A stretch of 64,000 bases of DNA. Source: an uncultured Lachnospiraceae bacterium. Its GTDB lineage: Bacteria > Bacillota > Clostridia > Lachnospirales > Lachnospiraceae. Numbering within the stretch: the stretch's first letter is position 1; every line of letters begins with the position of its first letter. The notes under the pieces are model-generated. The model was not told where the DNA came from. It searched no databases and saw only the letters and a list, made by a program, of their open reading frames with translations. Position numbers and translations under genes: made by a program. Positions 1-10,732 of this stretch are shown one piece after another. The DNA lies in NCBI GenBank assembly GCA_947627245.1, contig CANQVH010000003.1:1-64000 (forward strand), given 5' to 3'.

Positions 1-198
1 TTTTTGCAGATTTCCCTTAAGACCAAGGTTTTTATTAGGTTTTGGAACAAAAAAACAGGTAGGATTTGACACTACCTTAATCAACATGGAGGGAAAAAGT
101 TTGAAACATAAAGGTAGCGGATAGAGAAAAAGTAAATTGCATAGCAAATAAGCCATCACTGGGGTGGCTAAAAAAATAAATATAGACATGACACATGA

Positions 199-1458
199 TC
201 AAGTGATTGGAACAACATCATCTTTGATGGTGTAGCCACGAAGTCTGAGCAGATTAAGTGCCTGGGAAGTAGTCAGTATTTTTGACTCATTCACAGGGCG
301 CGGTTCAAGAAAGCCTTCCGGTGTATACGGTTTCAGGTCTGTGAGTATGTGCCAGATAGCGGTCAGGAGCATACGGCAGATGGCGATGATGGCTTTCTTG
401 TGCCCGCGGCGTGCTTTTATGCGGCGGTAACGGCCCGTAAATTCAGGATGTTTCCTGGATTTGATCAAAGCATTTGCAATCTGTACCAGAACTGGTTTAA
501 AATAAGAACCGGCACGGGAAATCCTAGTGGATTTGGTCTTGGAACTGCTTTGGTCATTACGTGGACAACATCCAGCCCATGAGACGAGGTTTTTGGCTGT
601 GGGGAAGACAGACATATCCGCCCCGATCTCGGAGAGCACCTGGATAGCAGTGAGCGGGTTCTTATCAAAACCAGGCACGGTTCGGATAAGAGCCAGGGCA
701 GCTTCGTACGGATCACTGAGACGAAAGATTTCCCGTTCTATCTCGTTTTTATGATGTTCCAGTTCATCGATGTGGTCCAGGCATTGCCGGAGCTTAACAG
801 CCTGTTCGGGAGAAATTGCCCCGTCAACGGCCGCCTGGATCTCCTCGGCCGGAGTTTTACAGCGGCTGTCCACAAAAGGTGTCACGTCAAAGGTTTCCCC
901 AGGGTGCTGCAGGATGTGTTCCGTGATGGAACGGGAGGATTTCCCAAAGATATCCGAGAAGACATCATCCAGCTTAAGGTTGGATACGGTAAGACAGTTA
1001 TGGGCACGGTTCTTTTCGCCGGTGATCATGTTGGTGAGTTTGGACCGGTATCTTACCAGATCCCGGAGCTGACGGATATCAGCGGGAGGGATAAAGGAAG
1101 GCTTAACCATGCCGCACATATACAGGTCGCAGATCCATTTGGCATCCTTACGGTCGGTCTTGTTTCCCTTTTGCGGCTTGGTGTATTTGGGATGGGAGAG
1201 GGTAACCCAGAGGTTATGTTTCTCCAGGATGTTGAAAACGGGGATCCAGTACTTTCCGGTAGATTCCATACAGACATCGGTACAGTGATATTTGGCAAGC
1301 CAGTCACACAGCTCATTCAGACCTTTGGTAAAGGAAGAAAAGCGGGCCTGCTTATACTCTGTACGGTTATGGGAATCGGTAATGCCGATACAGGCAAAGA
1401 TCCAGGTTTTGTGGACGTCTAAACCACAGCAGTTGTTTTTGAGGATTTTAAAGGACAA
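199..1458 (-). CDS. IS110-family transposase (DEDD N-terminal and transposase_20 C-terminal domains)
   Basis: Protein has 'CCGLDVHKTWIFACI', 'STGKYWIPVFNILE', 'TDRKDAKWICDLYMCG' and 'LIRTVPGFDKNPLTAIQVLSEIG', typical of IS110. The likely start is the TTG at 1458, preceded on the minus strand by GGAGGTGA, rather than the ATG at 1509. Confidence 0.93.
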   Translation of the reverse strand: MSFKILKNNCCGLDVHKTWIFACIGITDSHNRTEYKQARFSSFTKGLNELCDWLAKYHCTDVCMESTGKYWIPVFNILEKHNLWVTLSHPKYTKPQKGNKTDRKDAKWICDLYMCGMVKPSFIPPADIRQLRDLVRYRSKLTNMITGEKNRAHNCLTVSNLKLDDVFSDIFGKSSRSITEHILQHPGETFDVTPFVDSRCKTPAEEIQAAVDGAISPEQAVKLRQCLDHIDELEHHKNEIEREIFRLSDPYEAALALIRTVPGFDKNPLTAIQVLSEIGADMSVFPTAKNLVSWAGCCPRNDQSSSKTKSTRISRAGSYFKPVLVQIANALIKSRKHPEFTGRYRRIKARRGHKKAIIAICRMLLTAIWHILTDLKPYTPEGFLEPRPVNESKILTTSQALNLLRLRGYTIKDDVVPIT

Positions 1459-1608
1459 AAAATCACCTCCTGATAATATGTAGGTATAAAACTGACAGTG
1501 ACTGGCCATCCGGCAAAATCGAGACGACTTTGGAAGAGATAAGTTTACGGGCTACGGGAAAGCGCCAATCATTGATGCCTTAACGGGTGGCCGACAACAT
1601 ATAAGAAT

Positions 1609-1634
1609 GCGGGGTTGCCGCTATACAGCCCCGC
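1609..1634 (-). ncRNA. Hairpin in the non-coding end of the IS110 element; candidate part of a bridge RNA
   Basis: gcgggg-N14-ccccgc perfect stem in the region 5' of the transposase, where IS110-group elements encode bridge RNA. Confidence 0.4.
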
Positions 1635-1766
1635 CACTCACCTCCGCGTGTTCTGTAGTGTGTCAGTCTTATACGAAAAACTATATCAGGAAAAATAGAA
1701 AAGTGAAAGCCTGAAGTGGGTTTCATAACCCCATCGGTGCCTTTCGCAGAAAGGCGGATTATAAGA

Positions 1767-2108
1767 ATGAAAAAAAGTAAAGTAAATGCAGAGGAGCGGC
1801 TTAAAGCGATCATATTCCTACTTGATCAGGATGAGGTTGATGCCATTACGGGATATAGCCCAATGACACAGCAGGCATTTGATAGCATTTTGGAAAAATG
1901 TGAGGGACAAGGAGTGAATAATTTCCTGTACGAGATAATGTCAAAGTATCCAGACTATTTAAAAAGTAATGTTGAAAGATTGGGAATAACTGAGTATACG
2001 AAGCGCTTTTTGAATAACGACGAAACTGAAATGCTAGTGCATTCAGAGAGATTATGGGATGAATTATGTGATAGGCTGAAAAATCAATATGGTGTGAATA
2101 ACATATAA
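1767..2108 (+). CDS. Hypothetical protein (~113 aa)
   Basis: ORF with ATG at 1767 (MKKSKVNAEERLKAIIFLLDQDEVDAITGYSP...); no family recognised. Confidence 0.55.
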   Translation: MKKSKVNAEERLKAIIFLLDQDEVDAITGYSPMTQQAFDSILEKCEGQGVNNFLYEIMSKYPDYLKSNVERLGITEYTKRFLNNDETEMLVHSERLWDELCDRLKNQYGVNNI

Positions 2109-2372
2109 AGAATGGTTGAAATTGAAATCTGTTTTTTAGAAGTTAAAGATAGTGTATGCGATTATGAAACAATATATTATGGTGGTTAGGATATATTGAG
2201 ACTATGATTTAATCAATTACGAAAGATTAATTGACATATCAGGTTGAAGATGCTATTTTCATAATCATGTAGAATTGAATATATGCTTATGGCAAATAAG
2301 TTACAAAATCTATAATATCTACTACGAATAGAATAATTAAGACGAAAATTTGAGACGAAATGGGAGGACTTT

Positions 2373-4469
2373 ATGGATCAGAAGACAAAATCTCTAATTC
2401 AAAAAGTCAAGTATGTGTTGCTTATGCGTCCAGTGTTCAATATGGGTGCGTTGTTCAGTGACGAGACTGAAAACTATGTTTCGCCTATGGAGCCGAAGCC
2501 CGGGGATACCGTGACGATCCGCATCCGCACGCTGCGCGACAACGCGGACGCTGTCTATTTCATCAGCGGGGCCACGAAGGAGCTCATGTCTCTGGAGTGT
2601 ACCGAGGGGCGCTTCGACTATTACACGATACAGATCAAAATGGGCGATGAGCCGGTCTACTATTATTTCGAGATACAGGACGGGCAGGCCAGGTGCTTCT
2701 ACAACAAGTGCGGCGTGTCCCGCGATCTGCAGCAGAACAAGTCCTTCTGCCTCTGCCCGGGCTTTTCTACGCCGGACTGGGCGAAGGGCGCGGTCATGTA
2801 CCAGATCTTCACGGACCGTTTCTGCAACGGGGATCCTTCCAACGATGTGGAGCAGAATGAGTACATCTATATCGGGGAGGGCACGAGCAGGGTCACGGAC
2901 TGGAACAAGTTTCCGGCTCAGATGGGCGTGCGCGAATTCTACGGCGGTGACCTGCAGGGCGTGATCGACAAGCTGGACTATCTCCAGGAGCTCGGCGTGG
3001 AAGTACTGTACTTCAATCCGCTGTTTGTCTCCCCCTCAAATCACAAATATGACATTCAGGACTATGATTATATCGACCCGCATTTCGGAAAGATCGTCCG
3101 TGATGAGGGGGATGTAGTGCGCGACTGGGAGCGCGGCAACCGGGGCGCGACACGCTACATCAACCGTGTGACGGGGCTGGACAATCTGGAGGCCAGCAAT
3201 CAACTCTTTGTAAAGCTGGTGGAGGAGCTCCACAGAAGGGGCATGCGGGTGATCTTGGACGGCGTGTTTAACCACTGCGGTTCTTTCAATAAGTGGATGG
3301 ACCGGGAGCGGATCTACGAGAACCAGCAGGGCTATGAGAAGGGCGCTTTCATCACCCCGGACAGCCCGTACCGTTCGTTTTTCCATTTCCAGAACGAGCA
3401 TGAGTGGCCATACAATCCGTTTTATGATGGCTGGTGGGGGCATGACACGTTGCCTAAATTAAATTATGAGCAGTCACCAGATCTAGAAAAATATATTCTG
3501 GAGATTGCGAGGAAGTGGGTGTCACCGCCGTTCAATATAGACGGATGGAGGCTTGACGTGGCGGCTGATCTGGGCAATACTCCTGAATACAACCATAAGT
3601 TCTGGCAGAAATTTAGGAAGGTGGTAAAGGAGGCAAATCCTGAGGCATTGATTCTTGCTGAGCATTATGGAGATCCAAGCAGTTGGCTTGGCGGGGATCA
3701 ATGGGATACGGTCATGAACTATGATGCATTTATGGAACCAGTTACTTGGTTTTTTACAGGCATGGAAAAACATAGTGATGAATATCGTCCAGATTTGTTG
3801 GGAAATGCTGATAGCTTTATTGGTGCAATGCGATATCATATGGCGAGTTTCATGGCGCCATCTCTGCAAGTAGCGATGAATGAGCTTTCTAATCATGATC
3901 ATTCTCGTTTCCTTACTCGCACGAACCACAAGGTAGGAAGAATTGACACGCTTGGCTGGGAAGCAGCGAGCCAGGATATACGTCCGGAGATTATGCGAGA
4001 GGCAGTTGTCCTCCAGATGACGTGGCCAGGGGCTCCAACAATTTATTATGGGGATGAAGCTGGTGTTTGTGGTTTCACAGATCCGGACAATCGTAGGACG
4101 TACCCTTGGGGAAAGGAAGACCAGAGTATGCTTGAGTTTCATAAAGCGATTATTGCATTGCACAAGAAATATTCGGTGTTGAGGCGTGGGTCATTAAAGT
4201 TTTTGTACGGCAACTATAATTGTTTAGCATATGGGAGATTTGATCGCGTAACACAGATTGTCGCCGTTTTCAATAATAACGACGAACCAAGGAAATATCG
4301 GCTCCCAGTATGGCAATTAGGTGCGGAGAACAATCAAGTGATGGAGCAAATTTTTTATACGGACGCAATGGGGTTTAACGAAGAACAGGCTGTATACCCA
4401 ATTCATTCAGGAGAAATTGATATTTTACTTCCAGCGACATCTGCCGCGATTTTGATAAGCGTCGAATAG
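2373..4469 (+). CDS. GH13 alpha-amylase family protein (neopullulanase / maltogenic-amylase-like)
   Basis: GH13 motifs: 'GVFNHCG', 'DGWRLDVAADLG' (nucleophile), 'ALILAEHYGDPSSW' (acid/base), 'ELSNHDHSRF'. Confidence 0.93.
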   Translation: MDQKTKSLIQKVKYVLLMRPVFNMGALFSDETENYVSPMEPKPGDTVTIRIRTLRDNADAVYFISGATKELMSLECTEGRFDYYTIQIKMGDEPVYYYFEIQDGQARCFYNKCGVSRDLQQNKSFCLCPGFSTPDWAKGAVMYQIFTDRFCNGDPSNDVEQNEYIYIGEGTSRVTDWNKFPAQMGVREFYGGDLQGVIDKLDYLQELGVEVLYFNPLFVSPSNHKYDIQDYDYIDPHFGKIVRDEGDVVRDWERGNRGATRYINRVTGLDNLEASNQLFVKLVEELHRRGMRVILDGVFNHCGSFNKWMDRERIYENQQGYEKGAFITPDSPYRSFFHFQNEHEWPYNPFYDGWWGHDTLPKLNYEQSPDLEKYILEIARKWVSPPFNIDGWRLDVAADLGNTPEYNHKFWQKFRKVVKEANPEALILAEHYGDPSSWLGGDQWDTVMNYDAFMEPVTWFFTGMEKHSDEYRPDLLGNADSFIGAMRYHMASFMAPSLQVAMNELSNHDHSRFLTRTNHKVGRIDTLGWEAASQDIRPEIMREAVVLQMTWPGAPTIYYGDEAGVCGFTDPDNRRTYPWGKEDQSMLEFHKAIIALHKKYSVLRRGSLKFLYGNYNCLAYGRFDRVTQIVAVFNNNDEPRKYRLPVWQLGAENNQVMEQIFYTDAMGFNEEQAVYPIHSGEIDILLPATSAAILISVE

Positions 4470-4700
4470 ATTGAAGAACAGGCTAATTTGCAGTTGCAAT
4501 GGTTTGTAGCCTTTAGTTTAGGGCAGCGGAATAAGCAAGGTACAAGGCATTTTAGTACGGCATTATGATAGCTGAAATAGTTGCTTTCCGGTTTTGAAAG
4601 GTATGTATTTGCTATTTTGTTTGTTGTATATACAAAACGTAAAATGCATTACGGATGATTGCGACAAGACTTGCAACACATGCAGAAAGGAGGCCTTATT

Positions 4701-4885
4701 TTGACTACCACAGTTCAATATAAGAAGGGCGATATACTGGCAGAGGAGCAAATCGCGGGTATTGAATTAGCAAAAAAGGGCCGATTGTTTTCGACGAAGA
4801 TTATCCGGAACTAGCGCCAGCAAAGGAAAAAACATTTATTTTAGTAACAGAAATCGGAACAGGCATAAAAAAAGCAATATCATAA
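4701..4885 (+). pseudogene. Small ORF split by a -1 frameshift at an A-AAA-AAG heptamer (pseudogene or programmed frameshift)
   Basis: TTG start after AAAGGAGG. Frame 0 stops at 4815 (TTG..AACTAG). A -1 shift at 4772-4778 gives LTTTVQYKKGDILAEEQIAGIELAKKGPIVFDEDYPELAPAKEKTFILVTEIGTGIKKAIS. Confidence 0.55.
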
Positions 4886-4892
4886 CATTCAG

Positions 4893-4928
4893 GAGGGGAT
4901 GTTCCAAGAATGGGAATTCCCTCTTTTT
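4893..4928 (+). terminator. Intrinsic terminator
   Basis: GAGGGGA...TTCCCTC hairpin followed by TTTTT. Confidence 0.65.
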
Positions 4929-5192
4929 ATTATGAAAGAAGAGAGTCAAGATTTCAATAATTGTTAGACTGGAAAATACAAATTTTGTATGTTCCCTCAA
5001 TAGGATGAGGAAGATATTAAAAGGATAAAGAATTTAGTCTGTTCAATGCTTACTGGGCATGTAGATTTTAGTGAGGAGGCCATTTTATAATATAGAAGTT
5101 TCTGTAATAGTAATGTCATACACGGGAGGTAGATATTGGAAATGTAATGATAGAGGATAAGACTATAAAAACCAAAGAAAAGGAGACCGGCT

Positions 5193-5528
5193 ATGAAGGA
5201 AACAGACGTGGGTGAAAAAATACGAAGTATGCGTGAATTAAAGTGTTACTCAAGAGATTACTTTGCAGAATTAATTGGAATCAGCGTTTCACATCTTGAA
5301 AAAATAGAAGTTGGGGCGCGACGCCCGGGGATAGGCACTTTTATCAAAATACTTGACTACTTGGATGCGGATATAGTGATGAACAATGAAAATGATACAA
5401 TTGGACAATGTATATCTAAAATGAGAGATATTATTCAGAAAAGTACGGATGAACAAGCTCTATTTATACTAAAGATTATACAATGTTTGTCAGAAAATAT
5501 AAACATGTTGATTAAATCTGACGACTAA
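5193..5528 (+). CDS. XRE-family HTH transcriptional regulator
   Basis: IRSMRELKCYSRDYFAELIGISVSHLEKIEVGARRPGIGTFIKILDYL is a typical HTH_3; RBS aaaaggaga precedes the ATG. Confidence 0.88.
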   Translation: MKETDVGEKIRSMRELKCYSRDYFAELIGISVSHLEKIEVGARRPGIGTFIKILDYLDADIVMNNENDTIGQCISKMRDIIQKSTDEQALFILKIIQCLSENINMLIKSDD

Positions 5529-6093
5529 TGATTGATTCTATTATTGAAAGGCTAATGTTAATCTGCAGTGTCTAATATTCAAGGATTATAATTTTGAGCG
5601 GTGTGTATCCCTGTGATTGCTCTTTCCAATTCATTCTGACTATATTCCCATTTGAAATCCCTGTTTTTTTGAAAAGCTTATGACGTACGAGGAAGATACT
5701 CATTCATTGTCATTGTAGAACAAGTATTGCAGGAGAAACTGAATAAGAACGATTGTTGCTATATTGGGCCTAAATGCTATTGAACTCAGTATTGAATATC
5801 ATATTTTATGTGAAACATAAAACATATATTAAACGATTAATCTAAATATTAATGTATCATGATGCTATAAATAGATTAATTTACAAGATGGGATATGATA
5901 GCATTGCATAATGAAATGTATTTATACTTGTGCAATATATGCATTATTATTAAATATATTGACTAAATATTGGGCATGGTGTAAAATAATGATGTTTTAT
6001 AGCAACAACAGTAGAATTAGAAGTAATACTGGCGATTAATTTGTAGATGACTGATGAAAATAGTTGATTGGTGTCATCGGGGAGGAACAGAGG

Positions 6094-8766
6094 ATGAAAT
6101 TTGTTGGCTTGAGTGACAGAGAGGTAAGTGAATCACGCGAAAAACATGGTTCGAATGTGATTCCTGATTCGGAGCCTACTACATTTTGGGATGAATTCAA
6201 GGAAACGTTTAATGATCCGATGATTCGGATTTTGCTTGCTATTGTGGCTATTATGCTAGTTATGTTTTTCTTGGGGCACGCTGAGATTTATGAACCTATT
6301 GGCACGATAGTGGCAGTATTGATTGTTGCATTTGTTACGGCCAAGACAGCAGTTTCCAGTGACGCAAAGTATCGAGAATTAAAAGATAACACGAAAAAAG
6401 ACACATGTAAGGTGTACAGGAATAGTATCATTTCTGTAATTGAAGTTGATGAAGTCGTTGTTGGAGATAAGGTTATACTGCAAGCGGGTGATCGAATACC
6501 AGCTGATGGTATATTAGTAAACGGTGATTTAAGAGTCGATAATTCAGTTTTGAATGGAGAAGCAGAAGAATGTAGGAAGAGTGCAGCTTCAGAGAGCACT
6601 GTTTTTCCAGAAGAATTAACGGGAGATACCTTCGTTGACGAACACTCCCTATTTCGTGGTGCCGTAGTTTTTGACGGAGAAGGCGTTTTGGATGTCCGAA
6701 AAGTTGGTATGAAGACCATGATGGGAAAAATGGCGGAAGATATGCAAGACGAGGAACCAGATTCTCCATTGAAAGTTAAGCTGTCAAAGCTTGCGAACCA
6801 GATTTCTATTTTTGGTTATGTATCGGCAATTGTGATTGTTATTCTTTACATGACGTATTTTGTATTTAAAGCTGGAGGGTTTGGCGGATACATCGCTACG
6901 GGTTGGAGTAATATCCTGATGAATATTATAGAGGCTGTTTCGCTTGCTATATTGATTGTGGTATGCGCTGTGCCTGAAGGACTTCCTCTGATGATTTCAT
7001 TGGTTCTTATGCAAAATACCAGTAAAATGTTGGATCATAATGTCCTTGTGAGAAAAGCAGTAGGTATTGAGACTGCAGGTTCATTGAATGTTTTGTTTAG
7101 TGATAAAACCGGAACGATTACTAAGGGAAGCCTTGAAGTTGTGGAATTTTTTACTTCTGACGGAACAAGCATTCCGTTAGACGAAATGAAAAATCATGGG
7201 AAAGTGAAGTCATTGGTTGATATTGCCATTGGTAAGAATACAGCTTCAATGTTTGATGGCCAGCATAGAGTAATTGGAGGAAATGCTACTGATCAGGCAT
7301 TGATGCGATTCTTGGGAGAAGAGCAATATCGTTTCCTATCTGGTGGGACAGACAGAGATACTGATTATAGTGTTGGGCTTTCACAAGGGTTCAATTCAGC
7401 AAACAAATTTAGTCAGGCTGAAATTAGAGAATTGAAACAAGTATTTTATAAAGGAGCCCCAGAAAAGTTTGTTGGGGTTGCAAAAAAGGGTCTTGATGAG
7501 GCGGGAAACGTTGTCGAATTATCTTCAGATGTACTGAATGATAAGATTAATATGTATGCATCGCGAGCAATGCGTGTGCTTTGCTTTGGGTATTCAAGTC
7601 ATCCTTTTAAGGAAGATACTATAAATGATGATGTTATCATAATAGGATTTGTTGCTATTCGAGATGACGTAAGACCCGAGGCAAAAGAAGCTATCAAGGA
7701 AGTACAGCAAGCAGGCATACAGGTTGTAATGATTACAGGTGATCGTTTGGAAACTGCTGTCTCAATTGCAAAAGATGCTGGGTTGATAAAGTCAGACAAA
7801 GATCGCGCACTTACTTCTGCGCAACTCAATTCAATGAGTGACGAGGAAGTGAAGAAAATTGTAAAGGATATTCGGGTTATAGCACGCGCGCTACCTACGG
7901 ATAAATCGCGTATGGTTAAGTTATGTCAGGAAATGAATCTGGTTGTGGGAATGACTGGAGATGGAGTAAATGATTCGCCAGCTTTAAAACGTGCAGATGT
8001 AGGATTTGCCATGGGTAGTGGTACAGAGGCAGCAAAAGAAGCAGGGGAAATTGTAATAATTGATGATAATTTTAAATCAATTAAAGATGCAATATTATAT
8101 GGTAGAACAATTTATAACAATATACTTAAGTTTTGTAAATTTCAGCTTGTAATTAATGTCGCAGCAGTGATTGTGAGTGCGATCAGTCCATTTTTTGGAA
8201 TTGTTGAACCTTTGAAAGTGACGCATTTGCTCTTTGTTAATCTTGTCATGGATAGTTTGGGTGCTATAATGCTTGGAAATGAACCGGCTCTTGAAGAATA
8301 TATGAAAGAAAAACCCAGAAGACGTGATGAGAGCATTATTAGTAAAACGATGGCTGCACAGATTGGTGTGATGGCTATATGGATGACCATTATAAGCTTT
8401 TGTTTTCTTAAGCTACCTATTTTTATGGATGTTTTTGGTACTGAAGAGAAACTCCACACAGCTTATTTTGTATTGTTTGTTGTTGCTGCGTTATTTAACG
8501 GATTTAATGTCAGAGATAATGGATTTGGAATATTCAAAGGACTCAAAGACAATCCTGGCTTCGTAAAGGTTTGGATTTCAATTGTGTTAGTACAAGCCTT
8601 TATAGTTAATGCCGCGCTGATACCGATTAAAGCTTTTAAGTGGATTAGTGCAATGTTTAGTTGTACACCATTTAGCATCGTTGGCTGGTTGATTGTGTTT
8701 GTCATAGCATTTACTATGATTCCTGTAGACATGCTTAGAAAAGAAGTAATAAAAAGGAGAGTATGA
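6094..8766 (+). CDS. P-type Ca2+-translocating ATPase
   Basis: DKTGTIT phosphorylation motif, 'MITGDRLETAVSIAKDAG', 'VVGMTGDGVNDSPALKRADVGFAMG'; PMCA-like. The ATG at 6094 has RBS gaggaacagagg. Confidence 0.94.
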   Translation: MKFVGLSDREVSESREKHGSNVIPDSEPTTFWDEFKETFNDPMIRILLAIVAIMLVMFFLGHAEIYEPIGTIVAVLIVAFVTAKTAVSSDAKYRELKDNTKKDTCKVYRNSIISVIEVDEVVVGDKVILQAGDRIPADGILVNGDLRVDNSVLNGEAEECRKSAASESTVFPEELTGDTFVDEHSLFRGAVVFDGEGVLDVRKVGMKTMMGKMAEDMQDEEPDSPLKVKLSKLANQISIFGYVSAIVIVILYMTYFVFKAGGFGGYIATGWSNILMNIIEAVSLAILIVVCAVPEGLPLMISLVLMQNTSKMLDHNVLVRKAVGIETAGSLNVLFSDKTGTITKGSLEVVEFFTSDGTSIPLDEMKNHGKVKSLVDIAIGKNTASMFDGQHRVIGGNATDQALMRFLGEEQYRFLSGGTDRDTDYSVGLSQGFNSANKFSQAEIRELKQVFYKGAPEKFVGVAKKGLDEAGNVVELSSDVLNDKINMYASRAMRVLCFGYSSHPFKEDTINDDVIIIGFVAIRDDVRPEAKEAIKEVQQAGIQVVMITGDRLETAVSIAKDAGLIKSDKDRALTSAQLNSMSDEEVKKIVKDIRVIARALPTDKSRMVKLCQEMNLVVGMTGDGVNDSPALKRADVGFAMGSGTEAAKEAGEIVIIDDNFKSIKDAILYGRTIYNNILKFCKFQLVINVAAVIVSAISPFFGIVEPLKVTHLLFVNLVMDSLGAIMLGNEPALEEYMKEKPRRRDESIISKTMAAQIGVMAIWMTIISFCFLKLPIFMDVFGTEEKLHTAYFVLFVVAALFNGFNVRDNGFGIFKGLKDNPGFVKVWISIVLVQAFIVNAALIPIKAFKWISAMFSCTPFSIVGWLIVFVIAFTMIPVDMLRKEVIKRRV

Positions 8767-9947
8767 CCGTGGCACTGAATTTGCAGAAAGGACAGAAAAT
8801 TGATTTGACAAAGGGAAATCCAGGTTTGCATAAATTGCTAGTTGGCCTTGGATGGGGAACGAACAAGTATAACGGAGGATATGATTTTGATCTCGATACT
8901 GCTGTGTTCCTTTTGAAGGGAGATAATAAAGTAAGCTCAAATCAAGACTTCATATATTATGGAAATCTTAAACACGTATCGGGAAGCATTGAACATATGG
9001 GAGATAACTTGATAGGCGGAACCGGCGGGGACGATGAGCAGATTAAAGTTGATCTGGGAAAAGTGCCAGACGACATAGAACGTATAGCTATTGTCGTAAC
9101 AATATATGATGCTGAAAAACGTAAGCAGAATTTCGGTCAGGTGCATAATGCATATATTCATATAGTAGACACTACTACCGGAAATGAATTATTGAGATAT
9201 GATCTTGACGAAGACTTTTCTATTGAGACATCAATGGTTGTTGGGGAGATATACAAATATAAAGGGGAATGGAAGTTTAATGCGGTTGGAAGTGGTTTTA
9301 AGGGTGGCCTAAAATCTCTATGTTTAAACTATGGTGTTAACTTAGATATTAAGGATAGAAATAGAGGCGCAGTTATTCTCGAAAAGGGTCAGCGGATTAA
9401 TTTGGCGAAAGGAAATGGCGAAATCCTTATTAATTTAAACTGGAGTCAGCCGGAAAAGCGAGGTTGGTGGGGCTCTAAGAAAGGTATAGATTTAGATTTG
9501 GGATGCCTTTACGAACTTGTTGATGGGAGAAAGGGATCTGTTCAAGCATTAGGAAATGCATTTGGTAGTTTGCATAATCCACCGTACATAGCACTTGATG
9601 GAGATGACAGAACTGGAATATCAAACGAGGGAGAAAATCTCAGAGTCAACAGTGAAATGATCCCATGTATCAAGAGAATTTTGGTATATACTTTTATATA
9701 CGAGGGGGCTGCTAACTGGAGGGAAGCAAAAGGTATAGTTACGGTTAAGTGTCCGGGAAGCAAAGATATAATCGTTAAGATGGATGAATATGGATCTAAT
9801 CTTACGATGTGCGGCATTGCGCTTTTGGAAAATAGAGATGGACAATCTCTAGCGATGGAGAAAGTGGTACGTTTTTTTCACGGACATAGAGACTTGGATC
9901 AGGCATTTGGATGGGGCCTGCGTTGGGTTGCCGGTTCTAAAGATTGA
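8763..9947 (+). CDS. TerD-family protein with N-terminal TerD and C-terminal TerA-like domain
   Basis: 'LQKGQKIDLTKG', 'GYDFDLDTAVFLL', 'GDDEQIKVDL', then a second 'LEKGQRINLAKGNGEILINLNW...GIDLDLGCLYEL' domain. Confidence 0.9.
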   Translation: MTVALNLQKGQKIDLTKGNPGLHKLLVGLGWGTNKYNGGYDFDLDTAVFLLKGDNKVSSNQDFIYYGNLKHVSGSIEHMGDNLIGGTGGDDEQIKVDLGKVPDDIERIAIVVTIYDAEKRKQNFGQVHNAYIHIVDTTTGNELLRYDLDEDFSIETSMVVGEIYKYKGEWKFNAVGSGFKGGLKSLCLNYGVNLDIKDRNRGAVILEKGQRINLAKGNGEILINLNWSQPEKRGWWGSKKGIDLDLGCLYELVDGRKGSVQALGNAFGSLHNPPYIALDGDDRTGISNEGENLRVNSEMIPCIKRILVYTFIYEGAANWREAKGIVTVKCPGSKDIIVKMDEYGSNLTMCGIALLENRDGQSLAMEKVVRFFHGHRDLDQAFGWGLRWVAGSKD

Positions 9948-10026
9948 TAAAGGCTTTTAGACTTCTGTTCTAACTGTTTGAGATTATAAATTGTAAAATA
10001 ATAAATAAACATAGGGAGGTAGAATT

Positions 10027-10650
10027 ATGGGAATTAGTTTACAAAAAGGTCAGAAAATCGATCTGACTAAGGGCGGAGGCGGTGGACTTAGACAAGTCAT
10101 GGTAGGCCTCGGCTGGGATGAAGCTCAGCAAAGCGGAGGCGGATTCTTAAAGGGCCTTTTTGGTGGAGGACAGACACAAGCTATTGACTGTGACGCTTCG
10201 GCAATACTTTGTGGTGCCAATGGTCGGGTAATCAGCAACGATGCAAGAGAATGCTGTGTGTATTATGGAAATTTGCGGCATCCTAGTGGAGCTATTATTC
10301 ATCAAGGTGATAATCTAACTGGTGAAGGTGATGGCGATGATGAACAGATTATGGTTAATTTGAATGCTGTGCCAGCTAATATTGATAAGATAGTATTTGT
10401 TGTTAATATCTATGAGGCAAGAGCAAGACATCAGCATTTTGGAATGATAAGAAATGCGTTTATCCGTCTTGTAAATATGGATAACAATACTGAAATCTGC
10501 CGGTATAATCTTTCTGATAATTACAATAATATGACAGGGCTTGTAGTCGGGGAAATATACAGAAAGAATGGGGAGTGGAAGTTTAACGCAATTGGCCAGC
10601 CGGTGCAGGAAGCTAGCAGATTGGAGTCTCTTCTTCGACTGTACATATAG
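10027..10650 (+). CDS. TerD-family protein with insert
   Basis: 'LQKGQKIDLTKG', 'MVGLGWDEA', 'GDGDDEQIMVNLNAVP', 'GEIYRKNGEWKFNAIGQ'. Confidence 0.92.
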   Translation: MGISLQKGQKIDLTKGGGGGLRQVMVGLGWDEAQQSGGGFLKGLFGGGQTQAIDCDASAILCGANGRVISNDARECCVYYGNLRHPSGAIIHQGDNLTGEGDGDDEQIMVNLNAVPANIDKIVFVVNIYEARARHQHFGMIRNAFIRLVNMDNNTEICRYNLSDNYNNMTGLVVGEIYRKNGEWKFNAIGQPVQEASRLESLLRLYI

Positions 10651-10732
10651 TTTTGAAGCAAGTATAGGCGAACGGACAAGTGTACAAACGGGAAATCGTT
10701 ATTGAATAGTAAAATAGAAAAGGAGAATAGAC

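Noticed and set aside
751-1422. 223-aa + strand ORF opposite the IS110 transposase
   Set aside because: Antisense shadow of a clear transposase gene.
3522-4163. 213-aa minus-strand ORF opposite the amylase
   Set aside because: Antisense to conserved GH13 catalytic motifs; composition looks random.
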